Source: Orientallactaga sibirica (taxonomy: Eukaryota; Chordata; Mammalia; Rodentia; Dipodidae). Taken from it: a stretch of DNA of 64,000 nucleotides. A program made the position numbers and the translations under genes. Under the pieces are notes generated by a model. The model was not told the DNA's origin and did not search any database. It saw only the letters and a list, made by a program, of their open reading frames with translations. Below are positions 11,383 through 24,600 of the stretch, piece by piece; the stretch's first letter is position 1, and each line of letters opens with the position of its first letter. Location of the stretch: NCBI GenBank assembly GCA_036365145.1, contig JAEOAD010000052.1, positions 15,172,001-15,236,000 of the forward strand, read 5' to 3'.

Positions 11383-12740
11383 AAAAGCGCAAGTGGACAT
11401 TTTCGGTCCAGATCTACCACACCCAACAGAAAACCTTGATGTATTAGAATTTGTTTCCATAAGCAGTGATTGGATTCTTATTTTTAAAAACAGTGGTCTA
11501 GCCAGGCGTGGTGGCGCAAGCCTTTAATCCCAGCACTCGGGAGGCAGAGGTAGGAGAATCGCCGTGAGTTCGAGGCCACCCTGAGACTACATAGTGAATT
11601 CCAGGTCAGCCTGAGCTAGAGTGAGACCCTACTTCAAAAAAAAAAAAAAAAAAAAAAAAACAGTGGTCTAGCCAGGCGTGGTGGCACACGCCTTTAATCC
11701 CAGCACTCGGGAGGCAGAGGTAGAAGGACTGCCATGAGTTCAAGGCCACCCTAAGACTACGTAGTGAATTCCAGGTCAGCCTGAGCCAGAGTGAGACCTT
11801 ACCTTGAAAAAAAAACAGTGGTCTAATTTCAGAAATTGTACTTAACACAAAAAGATTAGTTTTTCTTTGGCATCATTTTTATAGCCACTGTTCATAGGTA
11901 TCATGAATTGGCATGAACCAGAAGACCAAAGCACTGTACCCAGCTGTCATCCCACTGCGTGGTGACTGACATGTTCCTTAGCTTCTCTACCACCATTTCT
12001 CTTGCACAGTTGAGAACCATGTGGATGTTCCTTGTAGAGGCGGATCCACTGAGATGTTTATTAAACTTCCACGCTGTGCTTGTACAGTCCTATATATATA
12101 TGCCAGTATATGGTGTCAGCTCTGCATTTGTTTGGAATCCAGTACTAATACTGAAAACAGCCAAACACAGCAAAGCCCATGTGTCAGTCAGCTTTTTAAA
12201 CTCTGTTTCCTATGAAGCCCCTTCTGAAATCTGAGCGTGGTGACACAGCTGCTCTGATTGTCCAGACAGCCCTTTTGTCTCACCCATACTTCCTTGAGAC
12301 TTACTCCATGTAGCCTCATCCTTTTTGCCTTTTGCTATTTTTCTGCTGACAGAATTCTTAAGATTTTTACCATGCACCTATTTCAAACTGTTCATTTTCT
12401 CCTTTGTGAATGAAGTAAACAGGACCTGCTACTGGATAGGCAGGCTTACTTCAGAATTTTTTGAGTGTCACTATATAACCCTGGTTGACCTCAAACAAGA
12501 ATCCTCCTGCCTCCTGAAGTTCTATTTTAAAAATATATGAATTTGCTTGTTATCTAAACCTGTCCCATCTTCATTTCCTCTTGTTTAGCAGTCACCAGAC
12601 AGGTTATGTAAAGTAACCACTTGAGTACTAAGTTCAGTTGTTGAACAAACCTTATTGAACACTTTCTACGTGTGTACTAGGTCTTGAAGAGACACAAAGA
12701 TAATGGAAGACTTGCCTGTACAGAGCTGAGAGCAGAGAGA
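11383..12740 (+). other. SUPT7L: SUPT7L 3' UTR and following unique sequence
   Basis: Sequence after the stop codon. It holds two B1 elements (about 11501-11660 and 11671-11815), then about 900 bp with little recognisable repeat content. An ATTAAA at about 12059 is a possible polyadenylation signal. I could not fix the transcript end. Confidence 0.5.
11486..11825 (+). repeat. Two tandem B1 SINEs with three copies of one target sequence
   Basis: AAAAACAGTGGTCTA occurs at 11486-11500, 11656-11670 and 11811-11825. It brackets two plus-oriented B1-like elements, each starting GCCAGGCGTGGTGGC and ending in a poly-A run. The 15-base repeats are target-site duplications of L1-type retroposition. 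Confidence 0.9.
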
Positions 12741-13492
12741 CAGCTCATATTTTAAATGCTGGGAACATGGCTCAGTGGTTAAAAGCACTTGCTTACAAGG
12801 CCTGAAAGCCCGAGTTCAATTCCCTAGTACCCATGTAAAGTCAAATGCACAAAGTGGAATATGCATCTGGAGTTCATTAGCAATGGCAGGAGGCCCTAGT
12901 GCTCCCATTCTCTCTCTGTGCTTGCAAATAAATAAAAATGTTTTTAAGAGGGAGAATGAGCAGACACCACAGAGGTGTTCAGTTTTGTTTTATAAATGGT
13001 TTCCCCTTAAATCACAAATCAAGCTAGGCATAGTGACCCAAAACTCTAATCCTAGCAATTGGGAAATGGAGGCAGGAAGGCCTCTGGGCTACAGAGCCCA
13101 AGTCTTTAAAAATAACAAAAAGAGGGCTGGAGATATGGCTTAGAGGTTAAGGCACTTGACTGCAAAGCCTAAGGACCCAAGTTCGATTTCCCAGTGCCCA
13201 TGTAAGCCAGATGCACTAGGTGGTGCATGCATCTGCAATTTGTTTGCTGTGGCTAGAGGCCCTGGCATGCCCATTCTCTCTCTTGCTTTCTCTCTCCCTC
13301 TCAAAAAAAAAAAAAATTTTTTTTGTTTTTGGTTTTTTTGAAGTACAGTCCTACTCTAGCCCAGGCTGATCTGGAATTCCCTCTGTATTCTCAGGATGGC
13401 CTCGAACTCACAGGGATCCTATCTTTGCCTCCTGAGTGCTAGGATTAAAGGCATGTGCCACCACGCCCAGCTTCCTTTTGTTTTTTTTTTCG

Positions 13493-13529
<37 letters not shown>

Positions 13530-13869
13530 AGGTAGGGCCTCACTCTGGCCCAGGCTGACCTGGAATTCACTCTGTATTTCTCAGTGTGGCCTTGAACTCA
13601 TGGCAATCCTCCTACCTCTGCTTCCCAAGTGCTGGTATTAAAGGCATGTGCCACTATGCCTGGCCTCAAAGATTTTTTTTTTATTTGAGACAGAGAGAGA
13701 GGAGTGAGAATGGGCGCACCAGGGCCTCCAGCCACTGCAAACAAACTCAAGACACATGCGCCCCCTTGTGCATCTGGCTTACATGGGATCTGGAGAATCA
13801 AACTGGGGTCCTTAGGCTTCGCAGGCATGCGCCTTAACCGTTAAGCCATCTCTCCAGCCCTTATTTTTT

Positions 13870-14520
13870 TTATTTTATATTTTTTTATTGACAACTTCTT
13901 TAATTGTAGACAATATCCCATGTTATTTCCCTTCCTCCCCCCACTCTCCCCTTTGAAACTTCACTCTCCATCATATTCCCTCCCTCTCTCAATCAGTCTC
14001 TTCAGTTTGATGTCATGATCTTTTCCTCCTATTATGATGGTTTTATGTAGGTAGTGTCAGACACTGTGAGGTCATGGATATCCAGGCCATTTTGTGTCTG
14101 GAGGAACATGTTGTAAGGAGTCCTACTCTTCCTTTGGCTCTTACATTCTTTCCAGCCCCCTCTTCCACAATGGACCCTGAGCCTTGGAAGGTAGGTTTGA
14201 GATGTTTCATTGCTGAGCACTCCTCTGTCACTTCTCAGCACCATGGTGCCTTCTGAGTTATCCCAAGGTTGCCACCATCTGAAGAGAAGCTTCTCTACCC
14301 AAAAGTGAGAGTAGCATTAATATATGGGTGTGGACATTAGGAGAAGTGCTTACTGGGCAGTTTGGTGAGCATAGTATATACATTTAGCAAGACACCAGCA
14401 GACATTACACCTTTAGGGATCATGACTACCCTTGTATGTTTTCAGTTATCAGGGATGGGTTCCCTCCCATGAAGCAGGCCTCCAGTCCAATTAGAGAGCA
14501 GTTGGTTTCCCCCATAACAG
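13870..14520 (-). mobile_element. L1 3' UTR fragment, minus strand
   Basis: Begins with TTATTGACAACTTC, the reverse complement of the GTTGTCAATAA end seen on the L1 at 31180. It runs through the complement of the same 3' UTR landmarks (TGATGTCATGATC, GAAGAGAAGCTTCTCT). Truncated; no coding part. Confidence 0.75.
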
Positions 14521-14929
14521 ACATGCCCTTTTTGTATTTTTTTTAATATTTTACTTAGCTGGGCTTGGTGGCGCACACCTTTAATCCCAGCACTCGGGAG
14601 ACAGAGGTAGGAGGATCGCTGTGAGTTCGTGGCCACCCTGGGACTCCATAGCAAATCCCAGGTCAGCCTGGGCTACAGTGAGACCCTACCTTGAAAAACA
14701 AAAAAAAAAAAAAAAAAAAGTTTACTTGAAGCTGGGCACAGTGGCACACGCCTTTAATCCCAGCACTCAGGAGGCAGAGGTAGGAGGGTCACCATGAGTT
14801 CAAGGCTGCCCTGGGACTACACAGTGAATTCCAGGTCAGCCTAGGCTAGAGTGAGACCCTTCCTCAAAAAAAAAAAAAAAAAAAAAAAAAGGGCTGGGGA
14901 GATAGCTATGTGGTTACAGTATATTACAG

Positions 14930-15265
14930 TCAGATTTGCATTGCTGGCAGAAATCACCCAACCAAGAGCAGCTTGTGGGGAAAAATGGTTTATTTTGGCT
15001 TACAGGCTCGAGGGGAAGCTCCATGATGGCAGGGAAAATGATGGTATGAGCAGAGGGTGGACAAACCTCACCAACATCAGGTGGACAACAGCAACAGAAG
15101 AGTGTGCCAAACACTAGGAAGGGGACACTGGCTATGCCCATAAGCCCGCCCCTAACAATGCACTGCCTCTAGGAGGTGTTAATCTCAAATCACCATCAGC
15201 TGGGAACCTAACATTCAGAACACCTAAGTTTATGAGGGACACCTGAATCAAACCCCACACAGCAC
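14930..15265. repeat. Unclassified interspersed repeat, single copy of a recurrent unit
   Basis: Shares start, body and end with units at 55856-56205 and 57365-57865: GAAATCACCCAACCAAGAGC, GGTTTATTTTGGCTTACAGG, GCTCCATGATGGCAGGG and TTTATGAGGGACACCTGA. A related, more diverged copy is at about 50140-50330. It resembles a widespread rodent repeat whose class I cannot assign from memory. Confidence 0.65.
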
Positions 15266-18200
15266 CTGCTTACAAAACCTGATGGCCTGGGTTTGATTCC
15301 CCAATACCCACAAAAAAGCCAGGATGTACAAAGTGGCACATGCATCTGGAGTTCGTCTGTAGTGGCAAGACCCTTGGCCCACATACTCTGTCTCTCTTTC
15401 CCTTCTTGCAAATAAATATAAAGGGGTTTGTTTTTTTGAAGTAGGATTTTGTTTTAGCCCAGGCTGACCTGGAATTCACTATGTAGTCACAGGGTGGTCT
15501 TGAACTCACTCCCACCTCTGCCTCCCGAGTGCTGGGATTAAAGGTTTGCACCACCAGGACTGGTTTAAAGAACTTTTTTTAAAATAATAGAATCTGGGTG
15601 CTATAGCACAAACCTTTAATCCCAGCACTTAAGTGGCAGAAGTAAGAGATGACCATGAGTTTGAGGCTAGCCTGGGCTACATAGTAGGATCTGGGTTTCC
15701 CTAGGCTAGAGACCCTTCCTTAAAAAAAACAAGACACATGGTGCTGAAGAGATGGCACAGTGGTTAGGGCACTTGCCTGCAAATCCTAAGGAGCCAGGTT
15801 CAGTTTCCCAGGACCCAGATGCATAAGGTGGTGCATGTGCCTGGAGTTCATTTGCAGTGGTTGGAGACCCTGTTGCATTCATTCTCTCCTTCTGAAATAA
15901 ATATCTTTTTATTTTTTAATATTTTATTTATTTATTTATCTGAGACAGAGGAAGAGGCAGAGAGGAGACAGAATAGGCACACCAGAGCCTCCTGACACCG
16001 CAAATGAACTCCAGACACCTGTACCACCTTGTGCATCTGGCTTACATGGGTCCTAGGAAATCAAAACTGAGTCCTTTGGCTTTGCAGGCAAGTGCCTTAA
16101 CCACTAAGCCATCTCTCCAACCCTAAATATTATTTTAAAAAGGGGTGAAGCCAGGCATGGTGGTGCACACCTTTAATCCCAGAACTTGGGAAGCAAAAGT
16201 AGAATCACTGTGAATTTGAGGCCACCCTGAGACTACAGAGTGAATTCCAGGTCACCCTTTGCTACAGTGGGACCCTACCTTGAAAAACACAGAAAGGGGA
16301 GAGGGGAGTGGCTGGAGAGATGGTTTAGCAATTAAGGCACACTTGCCTGCAAAGCCTAAGGACTCAGGTTAAATTCCCTAGTACCCATGTAAGCCACGTA
16401 TACAGATGCACATGCATCTGGAGTTCGTTTGCAGAGGCCAGAGGTCCTGGAGTGCCAATTCTTTGTCTGCCTCTCAAATATATAAATTGCAGAGGCCAGA
16501 GGGTCTCCTGGTCCAGGCTGACCTGGAATTAACTTTGTATGTGCCTCGAACTCCTGGCTCCACCTCTGCCTCCCAAATTATATAAATAAATAAATATTTT
16601 TTTAAAAGACACAGAGGGCTGGAGAGATGGCTTAGCAGTAAGGCACTTGTCTGTGAAGCCTAAGGACCTGAGGTCCAATTCCCCAGAAACCACATAAGCC
16701 AGAAGCACATGGGGGTGTATGCATCTGGAGTTCATTTGCAGCAGCTAGAGGACCTGGCATGCCCATTCTGTCTCCCATAAACAAACAAACAAACAAATAA
16801 GAATAAAATATTAAAAAAAAAAAAAGACAGCCAAGCGTGGTGGTGCACACCTTTAATCCCAGCCCTTGGGAGGCAGAAATAGGAGGATTGCAGTGAGTTC
16901 AAGGCCACCCTAAGACTATGTAGTCTAGGTCAGCCTGCTAGAGCAAGACCCTACCTCGGGGAAAAAAAAAAAAAAAAAAGATACAGAGCTGGGCATGGTG
17001 CTACACACCTTAGAGGCCAGCCTGAGAATACATAGTAAATTCCAGGTTAGCCTGGGCAAGACCTTACAAAAAAAAAAAAAAAAAAAAAGACAGGGCTGGA
17101 GAGACGGCTCAGTGGTTAAAGGCACTTGCTTGCAAAGCCTGCTAGCTCAGGTTTAGTTCCCCACTACCCATGTATAAAATGAAACATACATCTGGAAATC
17201 ATGTGTAGCAGCAAGTGGCCCTGGTGTGCTCATTCTCTCTCCCTCTCATAAATAAAAAGATTAAAAATAAAGGTCATGTTTTGAGATCAGTGTCTCCCAC
17301 TAGGTATGGAATATTAAAGTTAGTAGCACATAGTAAAAGTATGTGTTGCCTTTAATCCCAGCACTGGGGAAGAAAAAGTAGGAGGATTGCCCTGAGTTCA
17401 AGACTACATAATGAAGTCCAGGTCAACCTGGGCTAGAGCGAGACCCTACCTCAAAAATACCAAAATAAATCAATAAAATAAAAGTACAAGCCAGGCATGG
17501 TGGCTCACGCCTTTAATCTCAGCACTCGGGAAGCAAATGTAGGAGGATCACTGTGAGTTCAAGAATAGCCTAGGACTACATAGTGAATACCAGGTCAGCC
17601 TGGACTGGAGACCCTACCTCAGAAAAAAAAAAAAAATCAAAATACAATACAAATAAATCAAACTCTGTACCTGGTTATGAGGTGGCTATACATGGGAAAC
17701 TAAACCACATTATATCCCTGCTGGGATGGGTTTGGACACCAGGCTTTAACCTCTGTTGAACAACAGTAAATCTATTAATGATTATATAACTTTCTAATTT
17801 GAAATCATGACAGGCAGGCTTACAATAAGGTTAAAATTCAAAACTTTATCCAGGTCACCATTTAAACAGGATTTTTTTTTTTTTTTTTTTTTTTGAGAGA
17901 GAGAAAGAAAGAAGTGCAGAGAGAATGGGTGCACTGGGGCTTTTCAGCCGCTGTGGACAAACTCCAGACACGTGTGCCCCCTTGGGCGCATGTGTGACAC
18001 TGCATGCTTGCATCACTTTTGCATATGGCTTCATGGGACCTGGAGATTCAAACAAGCGTTCTCAGGTTTCACAGACAAGCACCTTAATCACTAATCACTA
18101 GGGTTCTTTAGAATGAGCTACCTAGTGTAAGACACTCCAACACTAAGTGGTGGTCAAGGGCACTCCACTGCCTCTCCTGCAAGCTTGGTTCTGCTCTGAC

Positions 18201-18589
18201 ATTCTGCTAAAAGAACAGCGATTCAAGGTGTAGTCAAGGGCACAACACTAGGGAAGCTGAGTCTGGAAGCGGCCTGACAGAGATCTGAAGTGGTCATCAG
18301 GAAGGAAAGTCCTTGAATTTAAATGCTGTGACTTGAAGTTTCAGACTGACAAGAGCAGTAGGTGCACTTTCCTTATGTGAACTCAAGGGAAAGGCCAACA
18401 AAGGACTGGCATACATCCACCTGCCAGCTTGAGTCGTAACCGTGACTTCATCCAAGTCACATGTCCCACAACAGCAAATCCTGAAGAAAATCTCTGCACC
18501 GTACCCTGAATCCCAGGTAAAGACTGTTTCTTGACATAGAGAAAACCAGAGTTCTGATCTTGCAGAAAACAATGAGTTCTAAAGGTCGT

Positions 18590-18672
18590 CTATTTGTTTC
18601 TCTTCCAGTACTGTGCCACTGATTCTTGCATAAAATTCTGAAATGCTGGCTCTTCCCGGCTTTCCTCTGTAA
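18590..18672 (-). CDS. GPN1: GPN1 exon 14, stop codon
   Basis: Acceptor TTGCAG|TTACAG; encodes [14 protein letters not shown] through YWKRNK and stops with TAG at 18590-18592. The 3' UTR continues toward about 17.8 kb; the polyadenylation site was not identified with confidence. Confidence 0.94.
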
Positions 18673-21600
18673 CTGCAAGGAAAAAAGATGGGCAATTCTT
18701 TTAAAACCCTCATGTTAGAAAATTTCCTGTCATCCATCCATCAAAAACAGTTATTTGTTATTTATTGGTTTTTTTAAGGTAGGGTCTCACTCTAGCCCAG
18801 GCTGACCTGGAATTCACTCTGTAGTCTCAGGGTGGCCTTGAACTCATTGCAATCCCCCCTACCTCTGCCTCCTAAGTGCTGGGATTAAAGGTGTGTGCCA
18901 CCATGCCTAGCATTATTTAAAAAAAAATTTTTTTTTTGAGATAGCAACTCCCTAGAGATCTCAGGATGGGCTTGAACTTACAATCCCGCCTCAGTTTCCA
19001 GTGCTGGAATCACAGGTGTGTGCTACAATACAAACCTGAGAAAGTACTTTTTATTTATGGAATTACATACTCACATCCTCCATTAATGAGATGTCTCCTA
19101 GAAGCAAGCCCTATTTATGTTGCAAAAATTGCCACTTCCCAAGTAAAAATATCTTTCTCAAGGTAACTGAGATCCTACTCAGGTGATTTTAGGCAAAAGA
19201 AAGTAGCTTTACTCATAATGGCTCAAATCAACCCAAATACCAATCATGTGGGGAATGGATAATAGGACATTCACAGAATGGAACATTCAAAGCAGTGAAG
19301 AACATTAATGATGTGTGAAACATGAAAGATGATGAAACCATAACTAAGTGGAACAAGTCAAAGACAAAAGACTAAGGACTGTGAATTCAATTTACATGAC
19401 ATTCAAGAAAAGGTGAAGATGCTGGAACATAGTCACATAGTGGTCACACTTGTGATTCCAGTACTCAGGAAACTGAGGCTGGAGGCTCTTTGCTCAAGCC
19501 ACCCTGGATTACACATGCCCTGTCTCAAAATTGAAAGAAAAAGAGTTGTAGGTGCTATCATTAGGAGTGGCTGCCAAGAAGTAGGTGTTCAAGAAGGAAA
19601 CTTCTAGCTGGGCATGGTGGCACACACCTTTAATCCCAGCACTTGAGAGGCAGAAGTAGGAGGATCGCCACCCTGAGACTACATAGTGAATTCCAGGTCA
19701 GCCTGGACTGGAGCGAAACCCTACCTTGAAAAACCAAAAAATAAATAAAATAAAATGAGAAGGAAACTTCTGCCAGGTATGGTGGGAGCATACCTTTAAT
19801 CCCAACACTCAGGAAGCAGAGGTAGGAGGATCACTCAGTCTAGCCTGAGACTACATAGTTCCAGGTCAGCTTGAGCTAGAGTGAAACCTAGCTAAACATG
19901 GGACCTGGAGATTCAAACAAGCGTTCTTGGGCTTCGCAGGCAGGTGCCTTAACTGCTAGGCCATCTCTCCTGCCCTTAGCTCCTATCTTGAGAGTAAAGA
20001 GAGGTTTGCTTTAGTAAGTGCTAAAACCTACAACCTGGTGCTGTTTCAAGAATTAGATCTTGCTGCTGGGCATGGTGGCACCTGCCTTTAATCTCAGCAC
20101 TAGGAGGCAGAGGTAGGAAGATCACCATGAGTTCGAGGCCACCATGAGACTACATAGTGAATTCCAGGTCAGCCTGGGCTAGAGTGAGACCCTACCTCAA
20201 AAAAAAAAATAAAAATAAGAAATAAGATCTTGCTTACAATCCAGAAAACTATGCCCAGTGGGATTGGGCTTTCTACCCTGTGTCTGGGTCTCTGCTAAGA
20301 CTTCCTTATTATGCTTCTAGTTGTTTTTGTTTTGTTTTCTGACAAGGTTTCACTAAGTAGCCTAGGATGGGCCTGAAACTCAGCTATGTAGTCCAGACAG
20401 GCCTTCATTTCCCAATCCTCCTGCCTCAGCCACCCATGTGCTAGTATTATAACAGGGGACCACCACATCTGGCTGTTACATATTCAAAACACTTAACCAG
20501 GCGTGGTGGCACATGTCTTTAATGCCAGCACTCAGGAGGCAGAGGTAGGAGAATCAACATGAGTTTGAGGCCAGCCTGAGACTACATAGTGAATTAATTC
20601 CATCTCAGCCTGAACTACAAGACCCTACCTCAAAAAATCAAAAAAAAAAAAAAAAAAAAAAAAAAACAGAACACTCATGGCTGAGGTGGAGCTCAGTGAT
20701 TTAGTACATGCTTAGCAAGCATGAGACCCTGGAGAACATCCTCAGCACCACAGATAATCAAGACATTAATAACAGACCAGGGCTAGAGGGATGGCTTAGC
20801 GGTTAAGGCGTTCGCCTGCATAACCAAAGGACCCAGGTTCAATTCTCCAGGACCCACGTTAGCCAGATGCACAAGGGGGCGCACGTGTCTGGAGTTCGTT
20901 TGCAGTGGCTAAAGGCCCTGGCACACCCTTTCATATTCTCTCTCTCACTCTCTTTCTCTCTCCCTCTTCTTCTGTTAAACGAATAAATAAATAAATAATT
21001 TAAAATAACAGACCAAAGTGAGTTAAAATTTGACGACGAGAGGACGCAGGACAAATCAAAGGCTCAACGGTGACCATCAATGGGAAGTCCAGAGATCTTC
21101 ATATAGAACACTTCGCTGGTTCCACATTACCTCAGGACAGTCTTCTGAGCAAACAGCACAGCTGCTCTATTCACAGGAGCCACGACTCACCTCTGTGGTC
21201 AATGTCATCAGTGTCACTGTCAGCTTCCTCGTCCTCTTCATCCAAGGTTCCTCGAGTCAGGATCAAGTCAGAGGGGTCCAGCACAGGAGATGCCCTGTCT
21301 GGAGTGAAAACACCAGTTAGTACAAGTGTGTCTTCAAGGAGCTAATTCTGAATTAATGAATAATTATGAGCATCAGGTGGCAGCATGAGTGCTCTGACAA
21401 ATGGACATGCAGTCTTGTGTCGTCTACACGGATCACTCCGAATCTTGTTTCTACCAGGGTTTACTTCAGAGAGCTTTCACAAACCCAGTACTGCTCACAA
21501 CCCAGAACACACAAGAAGTAGCAGCACTCATTTCACTGGCTCAAAGCCTGGAAGAAGCTGTCGTTTTGCCTATGAGGGTAAAGCAGAGCCAACATACCAG

Positions 21601-24600
21601 TGACAGCATGAGAGCTTCGGGTAGGTACAACCTCAGGGAAAGTCTGAAGACAGTACAGCGTGAAATTACACAGACAGAGCAGACAGGTATCACTCAAGAG
21701 AAGGAAGGAAGCCGGGTGTGGTGGCACATGCCTTTAATCTCACTCAGGAGGCACAGGTAGGAGAATCAATGTGAGTTCAAGGCCAGCCTGAGACTACACA
21801 GTGAATTCCAGCTCAGCCTGGGCTAGAGTGAGACCCTACCTTGGAAAACCAAAAAATAAAAAATTTTAAAAATAACCTTCCTAGCCGGGCGTGGTGGCGC
21901 ACGCCTTTAATCCCAGCACTCGGGAGGCAGAGGTAGGAGGATCGCCAGGAGTTCAAGGCTACCCTGAGAATACAGAGTGAGTTCCAGGTCAGCCTGGCTA
22001 GAGCGAGACCTTACCTCGAAAAACCAAAAAAAAAAAAAAAAAAAACCTTCCTAAAGAGGGGCTGGGAACATGGCTCAGCAGTTAAAGGCACTTGCTTGTA
22101 AAGTCTGCCAGCCCAGGTTCAATTCTCCAGACACGCAAGTGATGCTGTACAGGCACTGGTTTGCAACAGTAAGCGCCTGGCATGCCTATACACATACATA
22201 CAAATAAATAAGTATTAACTTCCTGATAGAAAAAACTCAAAGTGGTATAGAGATACATACAATCTCACAATCTTCACATATTTTCTGCTTAAGTCATTCA
22301 TTCAAATATGGCGGCACATTTCCTTTATCCTTCTCCATTTTTCCTTCGGAGCTACATTCTTGCAGAGCGGACTAATTTGCCCAGTTTACTTCTAACACAA
22401 GAACCTTGCCAGTACCTTTGCTGGTCCCTGTGTCCAAGGCTACGGAGCCCATATCTTTCCGAAGACGTTCCAGTTGCTCTTTCTGCTGTTCACTCTGTGC
22501 ACTTGCCTATATGTAAAGGAAATGTCCTCATGTTAAAAACAACATCCTAAGCTGGCCATGGTGGCACACGCCTTTAATCCCAGCACTCAGGAGGCAGAGG
22601 TAGGAGGATTGCTGAGAGTTTGAGGCCAGCCTGAGACTACAAAGTGAATTCCAGGGTCCCTAGGTTTTCCAGACAAGTGCTTTAACCACTGAGCAATCTC
22701 TCCAACCCCAGATGTTTGTTTGTTTGTTTGTTTGTTTGTTTTTGGTGGGGGGCAGTTCAAGGTAGGGTCTCTCTTTAACCCAGGCTGACCTGGAATTCAC
22801 TATGTAGTCTCAGGGTAGCCTTGAACTCACAGCAATCCTCCTACCTCTGCCTCCCAAATGCTGGGATTAAAGGCATGCACCACCATACCCAGTTTCCAGA
22901 TGCTATTTTTTTGTTTTGTTTTGTTTTCAAAGTAGGGTCTCACTTTTGCTCAGGCTGACCTGGAACTCACTATGTCATCTCAGGGTGGCCTCGAACTCAC
23001 AGTGATCCTTCTACCTCTGCCTCCCAAGTGCTGGGATTAAAGGCATGTGCCACTATGTCCAGCTCCTCAGATGCTATTTTTGATGGCTCTAAAATACACA
23101 GTCTCGCACTTGGGAAGCAGATGCACAAGGATCACTGAGTTCAAGGCCACCCTGAGATGACATGGTGAGTTCCAGGTCAGCCTGGGCTAGAGTGAGACCC
23201 TACCTCAAAAACAAAAACAAAAGCTGGGCATGGTGGTGCACGCCTTTAATACCAACACTCGGGTGGCAGAGGTAGGAGGATCGCTGTGAGTTTGAGACCA
23301 CCCTGAGACTACATAGTGAATTCCAGGTCAGCCTAAGCTAGAGTGAAACCCTACTTTGAAAAACCAAAAAAAAAAAAAAAAAAAAATCGGTCTGGAGAGA
23401 TGGCTTAGAGTGGTTAAGGCATTTGCCTGCAAAGTCAAAGGACCCAAGTTCAATTCCCCAGGACCCACGTAAGCCAGCTGCACAAGGTGGTGCATGTGTC
23501 TGGAGTTCGTTTGCAGTGGCTGGAGGCCACTCTCTCTTTCTCTATGTCTCTCTCAAATAAATAAATAAATAAAATATATTTTAAAAATAAAATAAAATGC
23601 AGTCTCCCTTCTTACCAGTGATTTCTTCAGACGTTCGTATTCAGGACGATACTCCCTGTGGGGGGAAACAACTTCTGAGTTCTTGTCCTGGATAATCCAC
23701 GCTGCCCACCCTGACCTCTGCACTTCTATTTTATACTGACGATAACAGAAGACCTAACTTCACTGGACGTCCCATGTAACATGCCCTTGTCACTGAGTCT
23801 ATCCCTGTGGAAATCAAAGCCAACAAGCTGCTCCCACTTGGACAAAACCAGGAGATACAAACTCCTGACTAGTGAGCTGCAAAGATTAACAATGAAGACA
23901 TCTCTGCTGAAGAGCTCACTGATCTAAGGGAAACATGAAATAAGCAAAGCAGACAGACCTGTGCTGCTCGGGACCTAGGCAGCAACAATAAAAGGCTAGA
24001 GGACAGAGTCTGTCCTGAGCCTCTGAAACACTCACAAAAACCCTCACCAGGGGCTGAGAAGGCTCAGCAGTTAAGGCACTTGCCTGCAAAGCCTAATGAT
24101 GTGAGCTCAATTCCCCAGGACCCACAGTATCCCCAGTACCCAGTAAAGCCAGATGCACAAAGTAACACATGCATCTGGAGTTTGTTTGCACTAGCTGACG
24201 GCCCTAGGCACCCACATTCTCATTTCTCTTTCTCTCTCTTCTGTCCCTGCTTGCAAATAAATTTAAAAAAAACTTTCCAATCAATCAACCAGAAACAAGG
24301 AAAGTAACATGGTTGTTAGGATCTCGCAAACAGGAAGCCAAAGCAGCATGCTAACAAGCAGCTCATCAGGCTCAGCTGCAAGTGTGACAGGCGACTCACT
24401 TCCCTTTATGTCAATGAGATTCCACAGCCTGCAATGGCATCAGCTGTACAGACACTGTTCATGAAATGATATTCCAGTGTGTCAATAATGATGTTAGGGT
24501 TTTACATAGAAAATCTCAAGTAATATAGTAACCTTAGTGCCAAACCCAGATCACTGTTTCTGAAGCTGATCTGTTCAATGACTTTTCTGTTTTGTTTTTT

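Larger units (their letters stand above)
12741..18120. repeat. SINE-saturated gap between SUPT7L and GPN1 3' ends
   Basis: Nearly wall-to-wall repeats. B2-like plus: 12760-12945, 13127-13305, 15263-15425, 15742-15905, 16308-16490, 16614-16820, 17090-17270. B2-like minus: 13670-13860, 15915-16130, 17875-18115. B1 plus: 14555-14720, 14730-14890, 15590-15730, 16150-16300, 16828-16975, 16985-17085 (internally deleted), 17330-17470, 17485-17640. B1 minus: 13330-13475, 13525-13660, 15430-15565. An L1 3' UTR fragment and an unclassified repeat are listed separately. I see no gene here. Confidence 0.75.
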
